The translations under genes and the position numbers were made by a program. A DNA stretch of 64,000 bases, taken from positions 248,001-312,000 of the forward strand of contig JADDOH010000178.1 in NCBI GenBank assembly GCA_016648135.1, written 5' to 3'. Shown here in pieces: positions 53,155-63,949 of the stretch (position 1 is its first letter; each line of letters starts with the position of its first letter). The stretch is from Agrypnia vestita. Taxonomy: Eukaryota > Arthropoda > Insecta > Trichoptera > Phryganeidae. The notes beneath the pieces were generated by a model that was not told the origin of the DNA, made no database searches, and saw only the letters and a list, made by a program, of their open reading frames with translations.

Positions 53155-55630
53155 TTTCAACTGTAAGCTAAAATAGAACCGTAAGTACGAATATCTTATT
53201 TAAAGAAACCAATGCCATCACTTCGTTCTGTATTCACTGGTCTACAATAAGTTCCGGTGGCACTTTGTAATAATCTGTAACACGCACAAAACTAAACGGT
53301 CGACATGAATGGCGAATAATACCTGCAAAGTTTAAAAAGTAGAACGTACGGTATAAGCAAGCAAAGTGACCGTATTATTCATGTTGACGTGTTGAAACAT
53401 ATGGTGTTCGAGGAAGAAGTTAAGACAATGTCTGAAATATTAGTTGTACAATATAATAATACAAGTACTTTGTTTATTGTATTTAGGAAGTACATATATT
53501 TGATAGAAACGGACACGGAAATGCTTAGAAAGATATCAAAGCAGGATTAGAAAGTATGAGGGGCTTTACGCATTTAATGGCGGTAAAAGCGGTATTTAAA
53601 GGAATGTCTTGTAGATATTTGTTAAGACAAGCAATACACAATGCAGTGAAACCTGGAGCTGGTAAAGAAAGATGGAATGTAGGAGAAATATGTTGCGAAT
53701 CCATTATTGTTTTTTTAATATACAATTATTTATTTGTAAAAAAGTAAAACATTTTTACAACTAGTACGTTTATTTTTTAAGAAAAATAAAATAACAAAAT
53801 ATTGTCATTCATTAAACTTGAATTTATTAAATTACTTACGCATGCGTAAATTATGGTTGGATGGAAATAAAAATTATTGTTGTTAAAAGATTTTATTTTA
53901 TAGAGATTAGGCTGTTTTTTGGGGAAGTCACCTTTCATTATGACGTCGGGTATTGTCAATTGACTGGTGATTGATATCCTGATTGTTCAATAGTACATCC
54001 AGAGAATTTACCACGTGTTTTTTTTCGGTGGGACGAATATCGACTTTTCGGGGGAATATCAAACAAATTATTCTACCAAAAAATAGAGCGAATATCAAGT
54101 GTCCACTGTACTTACTTTTCTGAAAATGTCGTAGGGAGTATGAACACCACGTAACGTATGGACTAACACAGACACGCACATGACCAGTTATATCCCCATC
54201 AGTATGATACTTCACTTCCGGGCTGCTCACGGCTGGATGGCTTCAACATTTTTTTGAAATTTTTATCATGACCAGTTTGACTTTTTAAATCATTTTAATA
54301 CGTAATAAATAGGTACACGATTTTTGTACATTATTGCTTTAAAGGATCTCGGGAAGCAAGTGATTATTATATGTATCCGTTTGCAATAAATAAAAAAATA
54401 ACAATTATTGCTTTCAGGTGCCGCGGTATTCTTGATTGATTGGCTTGTCCTTGCTGAAAGTCATTTTAAAAATTCTTGTTATAAATAATTTTATATGCCT
54501 AGCAGAGATCTGTGCAAAAATTTTACGAAAAAATGTTTTTTTTTTAAAGAAGTACGGTGAAGAGGCCACGTGCTGAACGGAATGCGCCAGCATTACGCCG
54601 GGCAGATTAGCCTTGACGATCGATATATCGATAGATATATCTTTCGACCTATATGTTGTTGTAAGAATTAAAATAATGGATGTAAACTAAGAATTTAGTA
54701 TTAGTTTTAAACAATGTTATTTTAAAAATGAAAGTAAAGTAAGAATTAAGTGTAAATTTTAAACAATACTATAAGAATGTTAATATTTATCGTGCCCACC
54801 TTGACACAGTATTTTCCTGGTGAGGGGGTACTCTTATCATTAGTAAATAAATAATTAAATAAATATTTCATCATTTAATAAAGAAACTTGAAAAAGAATT
54901 GGTCCTGAGCACTGCTGCAATAAAGCACTCGAAAATCCAGAGGGTAATTAATTAAATTACTCTCATCCCGGGGTTGTCGTATTAACAGTAACGCCGTTGG
55001 CCAAGTGGGCGTGCCCCCGGAGCCGTTAAACGGCGCTCCGTTATCTCGGCGAACGGACAGTTTTAGCGGTCGTTAATTCGGCCATTGTTATCCGTTAGCT
55101 GGGGAGGGTATCGCCAGAGTGCACTGGAGGGGAAAGAAAGGTAAAACAGAAGAAAATTCAATTTCGTTCTATTGAGCTGAAATCCATAACTCTCCTATAC
55201 TGGTCGTTAGTAGAAAGTGAAGAAAACTGTTATGAACAATCAATAAACTCATTTAGAAGACTATTTCTAGGATATACACGCACATAGGGTGAAGTTTTTG
55301 CCGAAGATAGTCCTGTTTGACCTTTGAACACTTGGGTACTCGATTTGACCTTTATTTTCTTCTCCATTCTTCTTCAACTTCTTCACATTCACTTCAAGTT
55401 TTATAGGAAAGATGTTACTTACTTTTACTTTTAGTTCTGCTTACGAACGTTGCTCCATCCCTGATCCTGATGAAGTATACACCAATGATGTTGGATGTTG
55501 CCCCAAAATATCCACAGTGTATACAGTAGGTATGTAGCAATTAACTTCTGCATGAGAAATCTCCTCAATGAATCGTAGCCTTATTGATAAAACAGTTACA
55601 ATTCTGGGAAAATAAACATCAATGAAGAGA
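53155..55630. other. 2.5-kb anonymous stretch
   Basis: No repeat family or gene recognised. A GC-richer island lies at 54960-55140, and GATCGATATATCGATAGATA (about 54619-54638) is partly palindromic. Frames at 53525-54230 lack motifs. Confidence 0.5.
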
Positions 55631-55633
55631 TAT

Positions 55634-55776
55634 GATCAATTCTCTTATATGGCTGTGAAATATGGACTCATAAAGTTAATGTTATGAATCGGTTAGAAGC
55701 ATTCGAAATATGGATGCAACGGAGAATGCTTAATATATCGTGGACCGATATGGTCAGTAACATGGAGGTGCTACAG
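55634..55776 (+). mobile_element. LINE fragment, post-polymerase domain
   Basis: One open frame reads ILLYGCEIWTHKVNVMNRLE, AFEIWMQRRMLNISWTDMVS and NMEVLQR. The LLYGCE-W, FE-WM-RR-L-ISW and NxEVL blocks are typical of endonuclease-reverse-transcriptase LINEs. It ends at a GTTA repeat (55777-55798). Confidence 0.8.
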
Positions 55777-55798
55777 AGAGTTAGTTAGTTAGTTAGTT
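55777..55798. repeat. (GTTA)n microsatellite between two opposed LINE fragments
   Basis: Five AGTT units separate the plus fragment 55634-55776 from the minus fragment 55797-56132. Confidence 0.85.
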
Positions 55799-56132
55799 TT
55801 GCCTCGGTAGACATATTTCTTATAGAAACTATTGCGTTCAAAGCACCGTTCACCCTATTCCCCGCAGTCACTCTCCTCTCGATATCTTTCTCAACATTTC
55901 CTCTTCTATCGAACATACTTCCTAAGTACACAAATTCATCTACCTGTTCCAAACATTCATTACCTACTAGAATTTTACACGTTGTCTTACTTTCCTCTTC
56001 CTCGAATACCATCACCTTTGACTTGTTTATGTTCATAATAAGGTCACTTTCCTTGCATACATCATACATCCTGCTTACTAGACTCTGTAAGTTCTGAAGA
56101 TGCAATGGTAGGAAATAGCAAAAACAATCCAA
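55797..56132 (-). mobile_element. LINE fragment, region after the YADD box
   Basis: A 115-codon minus frame reads LQSLVSRMYDVCKESDLIMN, INKSKVMVFEEEESKTTCKI, CLEQVDEFVYLGSMFDRRGN, VEKDIERRVTAGNRVNGALN and AIVSIRNMSTEAK. The NxxKSKVMVF, EQVDEFVYLGS and DIERRVxAGxxVxGAL blocks are diagnostic of the segment after YADD. It is broken off on both sides. Confidence 0.88.
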
Positions 56133-56139
56133 GTAGTCC

Positions 56140-57095
56140 GCTTTTAGCCTCTACCTTCTCATTCCGACTATTATGAATCCAGAATCAGACTATTCAGCTG
56201 TACCCACAATCGTAATGGACAGTCTTTGAAAGAAAACGGTTAAAAAATCAACATTAAAAGCGATTGAACTAACGAGGAATAATATCCGACACAAGCTATC
56301 TACCATGTGTTATATTCCTCTTTGCATCCTCATTTATATGATATGGCCATGTACTGCAGATTCATTTTGAATGTCTTTGTAGTACTCACGACATAAACAG
56401 TAAGTAAAATATCATCCGGGATGTAATATTGTTGTAACATGTGAAGTGTAGAATGTACCATAACTTGTTATTTCACTCAGGGAATTATCCTTAATTCAAT
56501 TCCCTCGTACATTGCTATAAATAATACAAATAGCCAAGAGCCATGGAATACGTAGACTGGTTGCTTTTAACAGGAAATACTCCGAGGTGTGCACGGTATC
56601 ACAGGGAACGGTGCTTTCAAAAATTAAAAGCAAAAATATTGAACGTCTCAATTCTTTATTATTTTATTAATTCAGTGTGTCAATAGTGAATAAAATGGAC
56701 TGTTATTTTATTATAAAGGAACTTAAACAGGACAAAGAACAGAGGACATTAATACCCATTTTTTTATTGTAGTATAAGAGTATTTCACAAATCTGAAAAG
56801 CAAATATTTATCAAATATAACGCTTTGTAAATATAACAGACAAAAAGCTATACTTTCATCTCTTCAGTATTTGAATCAATCATTTTAGCACAATGAGGGC
56901 GTATATTGACAATGAAAAAATAACATACGTTCTTTTGATAAAATACAAAGGTTTTATGTGTTTCGTAATTGAAGATTAACTTATTTTATGGAATGTTACA
57001 TACACTTTCCAGCATTATTAGCGTACTATAGGTAAGGTTATGTTAAAAAAATCATATTTTATTTCATTATATTTCATTTTGTAGTTTTGTTCTGC
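56140..57095. other. Anonymous AT-rich sequence
   Basis: Nothing recognised. Confidence 0.4.
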
Positions 57096-57101
57096 GCGTT
57101 T

Positions 57102-57283
57102 CAGCCGTTATTTTAACCGGTTATTTTCGGTACATTTATCTGGGATTTGTATCTGATTTACCGATGCTTGGTAACTGAGATGTAACTGCCCATCGAATTG
57201 CGAAAAATTAGTTGCCAATCATTGATGCAACCAGATACAAATCTCAAAAAACCGTTAGTGTGTCACCGGTTAACTAAATGCTG
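57102..57283. mobile_element. Foldback element, 182 bp
   Basis: Arms of about 70 nt: CAGCCGTTATTTTAACCGGT, CGG..., GGGATTTGTATCTG, GCTTGGTAAC against GTTGCCAATC, CAGATACAAATCTC, CCG, ACCGGTTAACTAAATGCTG. The centre is about 36 nt. Confidence 0.65.
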
Positions 57284-57289
57284 AAGTTG

Positions 57290-59170
57290 CACGCTAACGA
57301 TGATATACATCAGATGGTGGCAGTCCTCCACTAAAATGGAGCAAAAAAAAATTTTTTTTTTGTAATTTAGAAAAAAAAAAGAGTAACAATGCACATGTTC
57401 ATAAACACCCACGGGGGTGTAATTTGCTGAATGCTTAAAATTTATATTATGGTTAGTTTATTTCTCCGTAGTAAAGTGAGATAACGACGGGTGAAACTGG
57501 GAGATTACGATGATGTAACCGAGTATTTTAATGAGTGTATATTTTGCAATAACCCCAACCCTGCTTCGCAACATTAATTTAATATATTCAACAGACTTGC
57601 GACGTTAAACTTTAATTATGGAAATTGATAATAAAATTCTGATGTCAACTACTTCGGTCGTATATTTCACCCCTTCATATAAAACCTCAGGGTTCCACGC
57701 GCTTGACATTCAGGTGTCCTAACTCTACTTTCAGATAAGTTTTTATTTTATTTCATTTAATGACAAATCGCGGTGTATAATGAAGTGACACTCTTAGCTT
57801 CAGAATTGAAAAACCTTGATAGGGTAAAAATGAAATGTCAATTTGTAGGTTAACTATTATTGAAGAATTAAGCGTAAACGTTGCAAAGATTTGCGATGAT
57901 CGATTCATTGTGTGGAAAATATAAACTATCATCAAACGTAATAATTTCGTTGACTGTCTGTCTATTCGTCACGTCTGTAATGTCGTTCGAATTCAAGGCT
58001 AAAAACCAAATTAAACGGCCAGAGATGGGGCTTGAATCCCGGGCCAGCAAATCAAAACCGGCCGCAACTTTATTATTATATATTATATATATTTATATTA
58101 CCGAGCCTACATGACCGGTCAAAAATACAGTACATATAGGACTTAGAAAAGACGCAAACCATTTCTGTTCCGTCCAGCAAAATCGCTAGGGTTTGAAATA
58201 TTACCATTAACTGCCTACAGGGGAAATATAAAAAAATGTTTTGATAAAAGACGTCATTACTATTTCCTGGATGTCGGCTATAAATAAGTAAATACTTATT
58301 CTTAAATACGTTAAAGACGTTAATAGTAAATAGACGTGTCGATCTGTTTCGGAATTCGACGAAGCAGTGAGAGTTAAAGATTGATCAAAAGGAGAAGTTC
58401 GCCGGTGACCACAGCAAAGTACAGCGTACACTCGATTTACCATAAGCGGAGCTCTGCAAATCCCAGAACCAGGACGGACTCCGTAAGTACATTTTCAACT
58501 GTGTGAGTAGCTAGTTGTTGTAGTAGAAATATTTGGAGTGTCTAGACCCTGCGCTGTATCGATGGAGGCAATTCCGTCCATCGTATAAAGTGTATAATAC
58601 TTTGAAAAATATTCTCAATCATTTATTCATTCTAATAAAAATTAATAGAACCATTGAATGCGCCGCCTTAAGAAGTTTCACGGCATTATTGAGAGACTAA
58701 AAAAAATATATTGAAAACTGAAAACAAAATATATTGAAAACTGAAAACAAAATTGCTATCTTATATTAATAAAATTTCATACAAGTGTTCGCCTCTACGT
58801 AATAAAAATATTATCTTAACACATTTTATATTCGAGATGGGACATTTAGTTGTCGGGCGACTATCAACTCGCACAGAATATAAATGGCGCTGGAACATTG
58901 TGGCTTTCATTATGATTGTATGGTTATTAGGTCTGGCAACTTCGTAATAAGTGATTTATCTAGCCTTGCGCAATTGAAAACGTTCGAGAGAATCAAAGTG
59001 CTCTTATTTTGTAATCATCCGTGCCCAGCTTCGTATTTAACGTTTTCTTATAGAGGAAATTTTCACAGCTGTTCATAATCTTTTATGTTGAGTTTTCTTG
59101 GTTATTTTGCCGTGCGTTTCTTTCCATTTAAGAATGGCAATCAAAATGGTATATGTAAGCCGCGCATACC
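57290..59170. other. Anonymous sequence with a SINE-like word
   Basis: At 58020-58053 GGGGCTTGAATCCCGGGCCA and GCAAAT resemble a B box plus the SINE-1 CCAGCAAG junction, too short to call. TCGTTCGAATTCAAGGCTAA at 57984 also occurs at 50144. Confidence 0.4.
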
Positions 59171-59174
59171 ATTA

Positions 59175-59228
59175 ATTGTTTTGTTGTGTTGATGTTTAGG
59201 GATATAAACACCAACACAACGAAACAAT
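59175..59228. repeat. 25-bp imperfect hairpin
   Basis: ATTGTTTTGTTGTGTTGATG and TTTA pair with TAAA and CACCAACACAACGAAACAAT. Confidence 0.85.
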
Positions 59229-59510
59229 GCCTCGTACGCACGAAAGAGGTCTAGGTTTAGTTAAAAATTGATAAATCGAGAGATTTATTTTGGACTCTCT
59301 CTAAACAGCATAAAGAGGGCTACAAACAACCGAATTAAACACTAATGCCGATTTATTCGATATAAAACAAATTTATGCGAATACTACTCTTAAAAACACA
59401 CAAAAATACACAGTTTAAACCAACTCAAACAATAATTACCACACGGTCAACAAATTCCAAGGTTACATACCACATCTGGACAAAAGAGCTATAACTATTT
59501 TGGACCCAAA

Positions 59511-60110
59511 TTTATTTATTTATTTATTTCAAGGGTTACAAAACCTATTACAGTAATTTGATGTTGTACTAATTACCTTATAATATAAAATGAGAGAGTA
59601 AGTAAAAGTAAGTATAAGATAATAAAGATAAAATATGTAGAATACAGAGTTAATATAAAATAACGTAATAATGTCAAAACTAAGCATAAAATAACAGAGA
59701 TAAAAAAATAATAATAATTACAGAGTAAATATACAGTAACAAAAGTATTAAGTAGAAGTAATATATATTTAATAGTATGAAAAAGTTAACAAATGTGAAT
59801 TAATAACAATTTATGAAATTATGTAGCAACAGAGTTAGAAACTAAAATGGACTGTCATATTTCTCTAAGAAGTATTTATTGAGATGAGTACGGTAGCACT
59901 CTAATGAAACACTGAAGATATCCGATATGTGTGCGTATTCGTTGCCTAGTGTAAGTAATCTGTTAATCGTACAGTGTTGGAAGTGCGCGGTATTCGTTTT
60001 GTTGCAAAAATAAGTATTTTGGGAACGGGTATGCCTTTGTGGCACGTTGATTGTAATAAGCGATAGGAGGTCAGGTGCATCCAATCTGTTACTATTAATT
60101 ATTTTGAATA
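59511..60110 (-). mobile_element. Jockey-like LINE 3' end with (AAAT)n tail
   Basis: The minus frame 60084-59842 reads MDAPDLLSLITINVPQRHTR, NTYFCNKTNTAHFQHCTINR, LLTLGNEYAHISDIFSVSLE and YRTHLNKYF. The I-x-x-NVPQRHTR block and R-LL-L-N are usual near the C-terminus of jockey/CR1-like ORF2. A 310-bp 3' UTR leads to an AAATAAAT tail at 59511-59530. No other copy is in the window. Confidence 0.75.
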
Positions 60111-60114
60111 GAAT

Positions 60115-60935
60115 TACTTAATTGCATGCTTGATGAATTAAAACAATCCGGGCTAACTTTACACAATTTACAACCCTAAAATAAAATACAAAATAAAACA
60201 GTGGATCCGAAACAAGGGGAGAGCTAAAATAGGCACACTTACACAAACACACTAACACAATATAACCTTAGATATATTTTTTATTATGTTACTTTAAACA
60301 CTTTATTATGTATTTACTATTTTTTAACCTGCACAATATTGAAAACTATGCCTGTCTCAACACAGATATTTCTAGTGAGACAGGCACAGTCCAAACAAAA
60401 TTGTATACATAAAATTAAATAGAAATAAATTATATAAATTAAATTTAAAAAAAATTATATGAACGGGTATTTCTTGAACACCCTCCTGACATGGTTTATG
60501 CTCAGATTCAGGAGTCGTGATGCGTTCCATGTTGCACTTGCAGATTCCAGATTTATGTTACGTTCTCCGGCAATGAGAATGCAAATGATGTATTATGCAC
60601 GTGCATTCGCTGCAGTTGTCGAGGGGAGAGGGGGAGGAATACATCAGAGCGGGAAAATGATATTTCTGATAGATTTTCTGCGCTCGCTCGACTCAGCGCG
60701 GGGGAAGATATTTTTAATTTCTTCTTTGACACTTTTCTACCTGCCGGCTTCAGGTGGGGACGCTAACGACCGAAATTTATACCAATGCAGACATTGCTTT
60801 ATATTCTAGAACTGATCTGCAATATGAAGCGAACAATTCTTGGAAATGTCTGACATTCTAGAAGATGGATTTATTACAGGAAGAAAATTTCTTCCTGTAT
60901 TAACTGCAAAACTGATATTCTAATCGTATTATTGT
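60115..60935. other. Anonymous sequence
   Basis: A 116-codon frame at 60459-60809 (+) has no recognisable domain, and the codon makeup is not distinct from its surroundings. It is not called as a gene. Confidence 0.45.
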
Positions 60936-60938
60936 TGT

Positions 60939-61122
60939 AGCTTGTTGGTCTTGTAGTTAGGACACTCGCCTCGTGATCCAAAGATCCAAAGGCCGCCGGT
61001 TCGAACCTCACTCCAGACAAGCAAGTTAGTCCTATTTTCATAGCGCAAGCGTTTGGCTTAGTTTGAAAATAGTAAGAATATTGATGTGACTCGTATTCGA
61101 ATAGTGTTCGCATCTCTATTTA
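60939..61122 (+). mobile_element. tRNA-derived SINE-1, near-complete copy
   Basis: AGCTTGTTGGTCTTGTAGTT (A-box-like), CCGGTTCGAACCTCACTCC (B box), GACAAGCAAGTTAGTCCTAT, GCGCAAGCGTTTGGCTTAGT, AATAGTAAGAATATTGATGT, TTCGCATCTCTATTTAAA. The longest member of the family here. Confidence 0.8.
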
Positions 61123-61141
61123 AATATATATATATATATCT

Positions 61142-61191
<50 letters not shown>
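61123..61191. repeat. (AT)n microsatellite at SINE-1 3' end
   Basis: Nearly pure TA repeats following the SINE body. Confidence 0.92.
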
Positions 61192-61193
<2 letters not shown>

Positions 61194-61194
61194 G

Positions 61195-61645
61195 TCTACA
61201 AACATGATTTCAGTGCAATTTCTTGATTAAAAAATATTAAATAAATTTTATTTAATAATAATTTATTCAATTTCAGATGCAAAATTGATGTATACTAAGT
61301 CATTGGAAGGGACTATAGCGTAGTTTATTTGAACAAATGAAAGAAACTGATTGAGAACATATATACAACTTTCAAAAAATTTATGTGTGGGTTAGGGTGG
61401 GTCGCTTATGAATGGGAAAAAATAAAAGTTATTTGATGCTATTTTCATAGCGATATTATGTTGTCCTAGATTTAAAAAAATAATAATTGGCTAAAAATTG
61501 TATTTAAGTTATATCTTTAGCCCGCCCATATGATTTAAATTTTCTAAAAACAAATATTGGTTAAACCTATATATTTTATTATGAAACAATTATATATTAA
61601 TAGAAACTGGAGAAATATTACCTGAATAAAATGCATGAAAAATCA
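61195..61645. other. Anonymous AT-rich sequence
   Basis: Nothing recognised. Confidence 0.4.
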
Positions 61646-61650
61646 ACTAA

Positions 61651-61755
61651 TCTATACTTATATAAAAAGAGGTAAAGTTTGTAAGTTTGAATGTAGGAGG
61701 TAATCTCCGAAACTACTCATCCGATTTCAAAAATTCTTTCACCAATATCCTGTTA
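61651..61755 (+). mobile_element. Helitron 5' terminus (truncated)
   Basis: Starts TCTATACTTATATAAAAAGA directly after an A, then GGTAATCTCCGAAACTACTC and CCGATTTCAAAAATTC. It matches the 5' part of 37831-38238. No CTAG end follows because Penelope-like sequence begins near 61755. Confidence 0.7.
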
Positions 61756-62105
61756 AAATAAAAAGTCTATTACATGCTTTGCCATTTTCTAATGATTCTA
61801 AATTATTCAATTTCGGACAGAAATTATTTATGTGTAAAATAGAAAGTCCTAAATTCTTATAAAAACCGTGATCATTTTCTAATAAATGATTTGAAAATTC
61901 AGAAAAACCATGATTATTCAGACATCTTTAATGCTCTTTCACTCTTACATTAAAATAACTGCCGGTTTTTCCACCTGAATTGTTAAATATATTATCTTTA
62001 TCTTTTGAATTTGTGCGGAGTTTCCTAATATAATATTAATATTTGTAGAAAATGCAGGTCTGATATTTTTTGGTAGATATTTTGAAATTTGATTCGAAAA
62101 TGTAT
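61755..62105 (-). mobile_element. Penelope-like element, GIY-YIG endonuclease C-terminus (5'-truncated)
   Basis: The minus strand reads NQISKYLPKNIRPAFSTNI (the connector before the endonuclease), then in another frame SGGKTGSYFNVRVKEH, a stop, RCLNNHGFSEFSNHLLENDH, GFYKNLGLSILHINNFCPKL and NNLESLENGKAC. The KTGSYFNVRVKEH segment equals the 'GQTGRxFxxRxKEH' block of Penelope GIY-YIG domains, and FSNHLLENDHGF the following helix. The polymerase is absent. A frameshift and a stop make it dead. Confidence 0.8.
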
Positions 62106-62122
62106 TAATATAAAAAATTCTT

Positions 62123-62215
62123 CTTGATGTTGGAAAGGTTTTTCCGAAACATGTAGGTGTAATTTTATCAAGTAATATGAGTAGGTACATACAAATAATA
62201 CAATCAATATTTTTA
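62123..62215 (+). mobile_element. Penelope-like terminal repeat, inverted relative to the coding part
   Basis: TTGATGTTGGAAAGG then TTTTTCCGAAACATGTAGG (stem GGAAA/TTTCC around GGTT, then GAAAC), then GTAATTTTATCAAG, ACATACAAATAATACAATCA and ATATTTTTAATTA. It equals one arm plus the centre of 39461-39629. Its orientation is opposite to the GIY-YIG frame next to it, the usual arrangement in Penelope-like insertions. Confidence 0.6.
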
Positions 62216-62224
62216 ATTATGTCT

Positions 62225-63215
62225 TTGTTTTATTTTCTCTTTTTGTCACTTATTTTTATTATATTATTACTTCACTACTTTATTTTATTATATATTCATT
62301 AAATTCACTTTTACATTATTTTTCTATTATTCTTGACTTTTTTTTTGTTCTTCTTATTCTTTATATTTTTATAATTTGTTTCTATGTGAAATATGTTAGG
62401 AGACAAGTCAATATTTTCGATTCCGATGGCACATGCTCTTATTCATATATATAATTACTTGTGTATGTTATATTTCCGAATAAATAAATTAATTAATTAA
62501 TTAATCGCTAATTAATTTCCAGTATTTTCATTTGTCTTCCGCAGGCACGACAGGTGACAGTATTTTTGTCATGGAATTGTCGATTGTTTTTCAGTTTATT
62601 TTTTATTTATAATTTTTTTATTTTCGGTAGTTTTTTGAAATTTAAAATGAGTCAAAATCAATCATGTCTTACTCCAAAGAACACAACTTGCTTTCACATT
62701 TTAAAGCCCTCAAACGCTTTCGTTTTTTTTTTCTTAAGATCCATGTCTCAACGTGACGAATAAGGCTACGGGTAACACAATTTTGACTACTAGTGCTTTG
62801 CTCTTTCTTGAAACGGAATGATTCTTCGAAACGTTGACATGTTTTGACAAAGTAAGCTTTACTTTGCAAATCCTTCTTTCACTGTGACTTTTTACCCTCT
62901 TTTCCTTGAGACGATTCTGACTGGATAATGTTACTTGCAAATTCTTTGAGGGATATTTAAAGATACACAAGATCACAGTGACCTATACTTAATCTTATTG
63001 TCGTATTTTTGTTTGTTTATTGGCCAGATCTTTTCAATATTGTACATAAATTTCCCTGTTCTAACTGAATATCGAATTTTCCGGTTTTAAGAGAAAAAAT
63101 TAAATTAATTACATTACCGTATCAAAAAAGTGGATTGCTCTATGGACAAAAATAAAAATTAATCAATTAATAAAAATGTGAATTACATATAAGGTCGACA
63201 TATTCACGGAAATCT
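62225..63215. other. Anonymous sequence
   Basis: 62505-62560 contains the inverse of the SINE-2 body. The frames at 62554-62976 have no motif. Confidence 0.45.
62505..62560 (-). mobile_element. SINE-2 body fragment
   Basis: AATCGCTAATTAATTTCCAG then TATTTTCATTTGTC is the inverse of 44765-44808. Confidence 0.5.
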
Positions 63216-63219
63216 ACAA

Positions 63220-63310
63220 GGCTCCTATAGCTTACTGGTCAGAGCACCGGCCCAGGAAAAGAGGTGACCCGGGTTCGAATCCCGGTAGAAGCCAAAATAT
63301 TTTTTCGTGG
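63220..63310 (+). mobile_element. tRNA-like head of SINE-2 (tRNA pseudogene alternative)
   Basis: GGCTCCT and AGAAGCC can form an acceptor stem with one mismatch. TAGCTTACTGGTCAGAGCA resembles a D arm with one extra base. CCGGGTTCGAATCCCGG is a perfect T arm. The anticodon arm (CCGGC...AAGAG) does not pair, so a working tRNA is excluded. The following CAAAATATTTTTTCG equals the SINE-2 junction at 44722. Confidence 0.65.
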
Positions 63311-63448
63311 TTTAGATTTTTATGTATGCCTATTAAATTTATTAATTTATTTGGTTTTAGAAAGGATTAACCTTGAAAGGTACAAATAATATGGGGCATT
63401 GCATCGAAGAGTGTAATGTGAAGAGTGTATAACAACACCACGAGTTGA

Positions 63449-63530
63449 TTGTTGGTGTAATGATCATGATGCTTACCTAATGATCTGGTGGTTAAAGTTT
63501 CGAACCCCATTCCAGGATACCAGCAAGATT
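63449..63530 (+). mobile_element. SINE-1-like tRNA head
   Basis: TTGTTGGTGTAATGATCATG, GTTTCGAACCCCATTCC and CCAGCAAG follow the SINE-1 order. The body is not recognisable downstream. Confidence 0.5.
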
Positions 63531-63900
63531 TTTTTCATACCTGACTTACTTGTGCCTTGTGGCGACACGGGTAACTCAGTGAGCAGATCGGTTTCGGTTT
63601 ATCTTCCTAGATGGCAACCTGACTCATTTTTCTCCACGTGCTGTGACTTACACAGAACCGTCACCCAAGTAATCCGAACACCCGTGCAGTCCTCAACAGG
63701 CCTTTTACACCTTTACCTATCCTTAACACCTTCCCCAAAGCCTTTTCCCAAATAGGCAGACAAAAATGTTGATCGCCATACTCCATACAATTTTTCATGC
63801 AAGCTTATTTTTTTTACTTCTTCTTCGAACACAGCAAAATTATTTTTTGGTGACATTATAATTATAATTTATAGAAATGGACTTTGTATACACCACTTTT
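63530..63900. other. Anonymous sequence
   Basis: The frame at 63480-63755 starts inside the SINE head and has no motif. Confidence 0.4.
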
Positions 63901-63921
63901 TTATTGAAAAAAATTCAACAT

Positions 63922-63949
63922 GTCTCAAAGCCAATGGCTTCTTCATCAG
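63922..63949 (-). ncRNA. Hammerhead-like core, Penelope-like end
   Basis: The minus strand reads CTGATGA, then AGAAGCC-ATT-GGCTTT (6-bp stem with one G.U), then GAGAC (GAAAC with one change), then ATGTTG. The box order and the ATGTTG continuation equal those at 39520-39568. The first box is canonical here. The A-to-G change in the second box would probably abolish cleavage. Confidence 0.4.

Noticed and set aside
55456..55475. CTGATCCTGATGAAG as another hammerhead core
   Set aside because: No GAAAC box at the right distance, and the nearby inverted words are AT-rich and short.
60459..60809. 116-codon open frame on the plus strand
   Set aside because: No recognisable domain, and composition matches the non-coding surroundings.
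63220..63293. Functional tRNA gene
   Set aside because: The anticodon stem cannot pair, the D arm has an extra base, and the downstream sequence is shared with a SINE copy.
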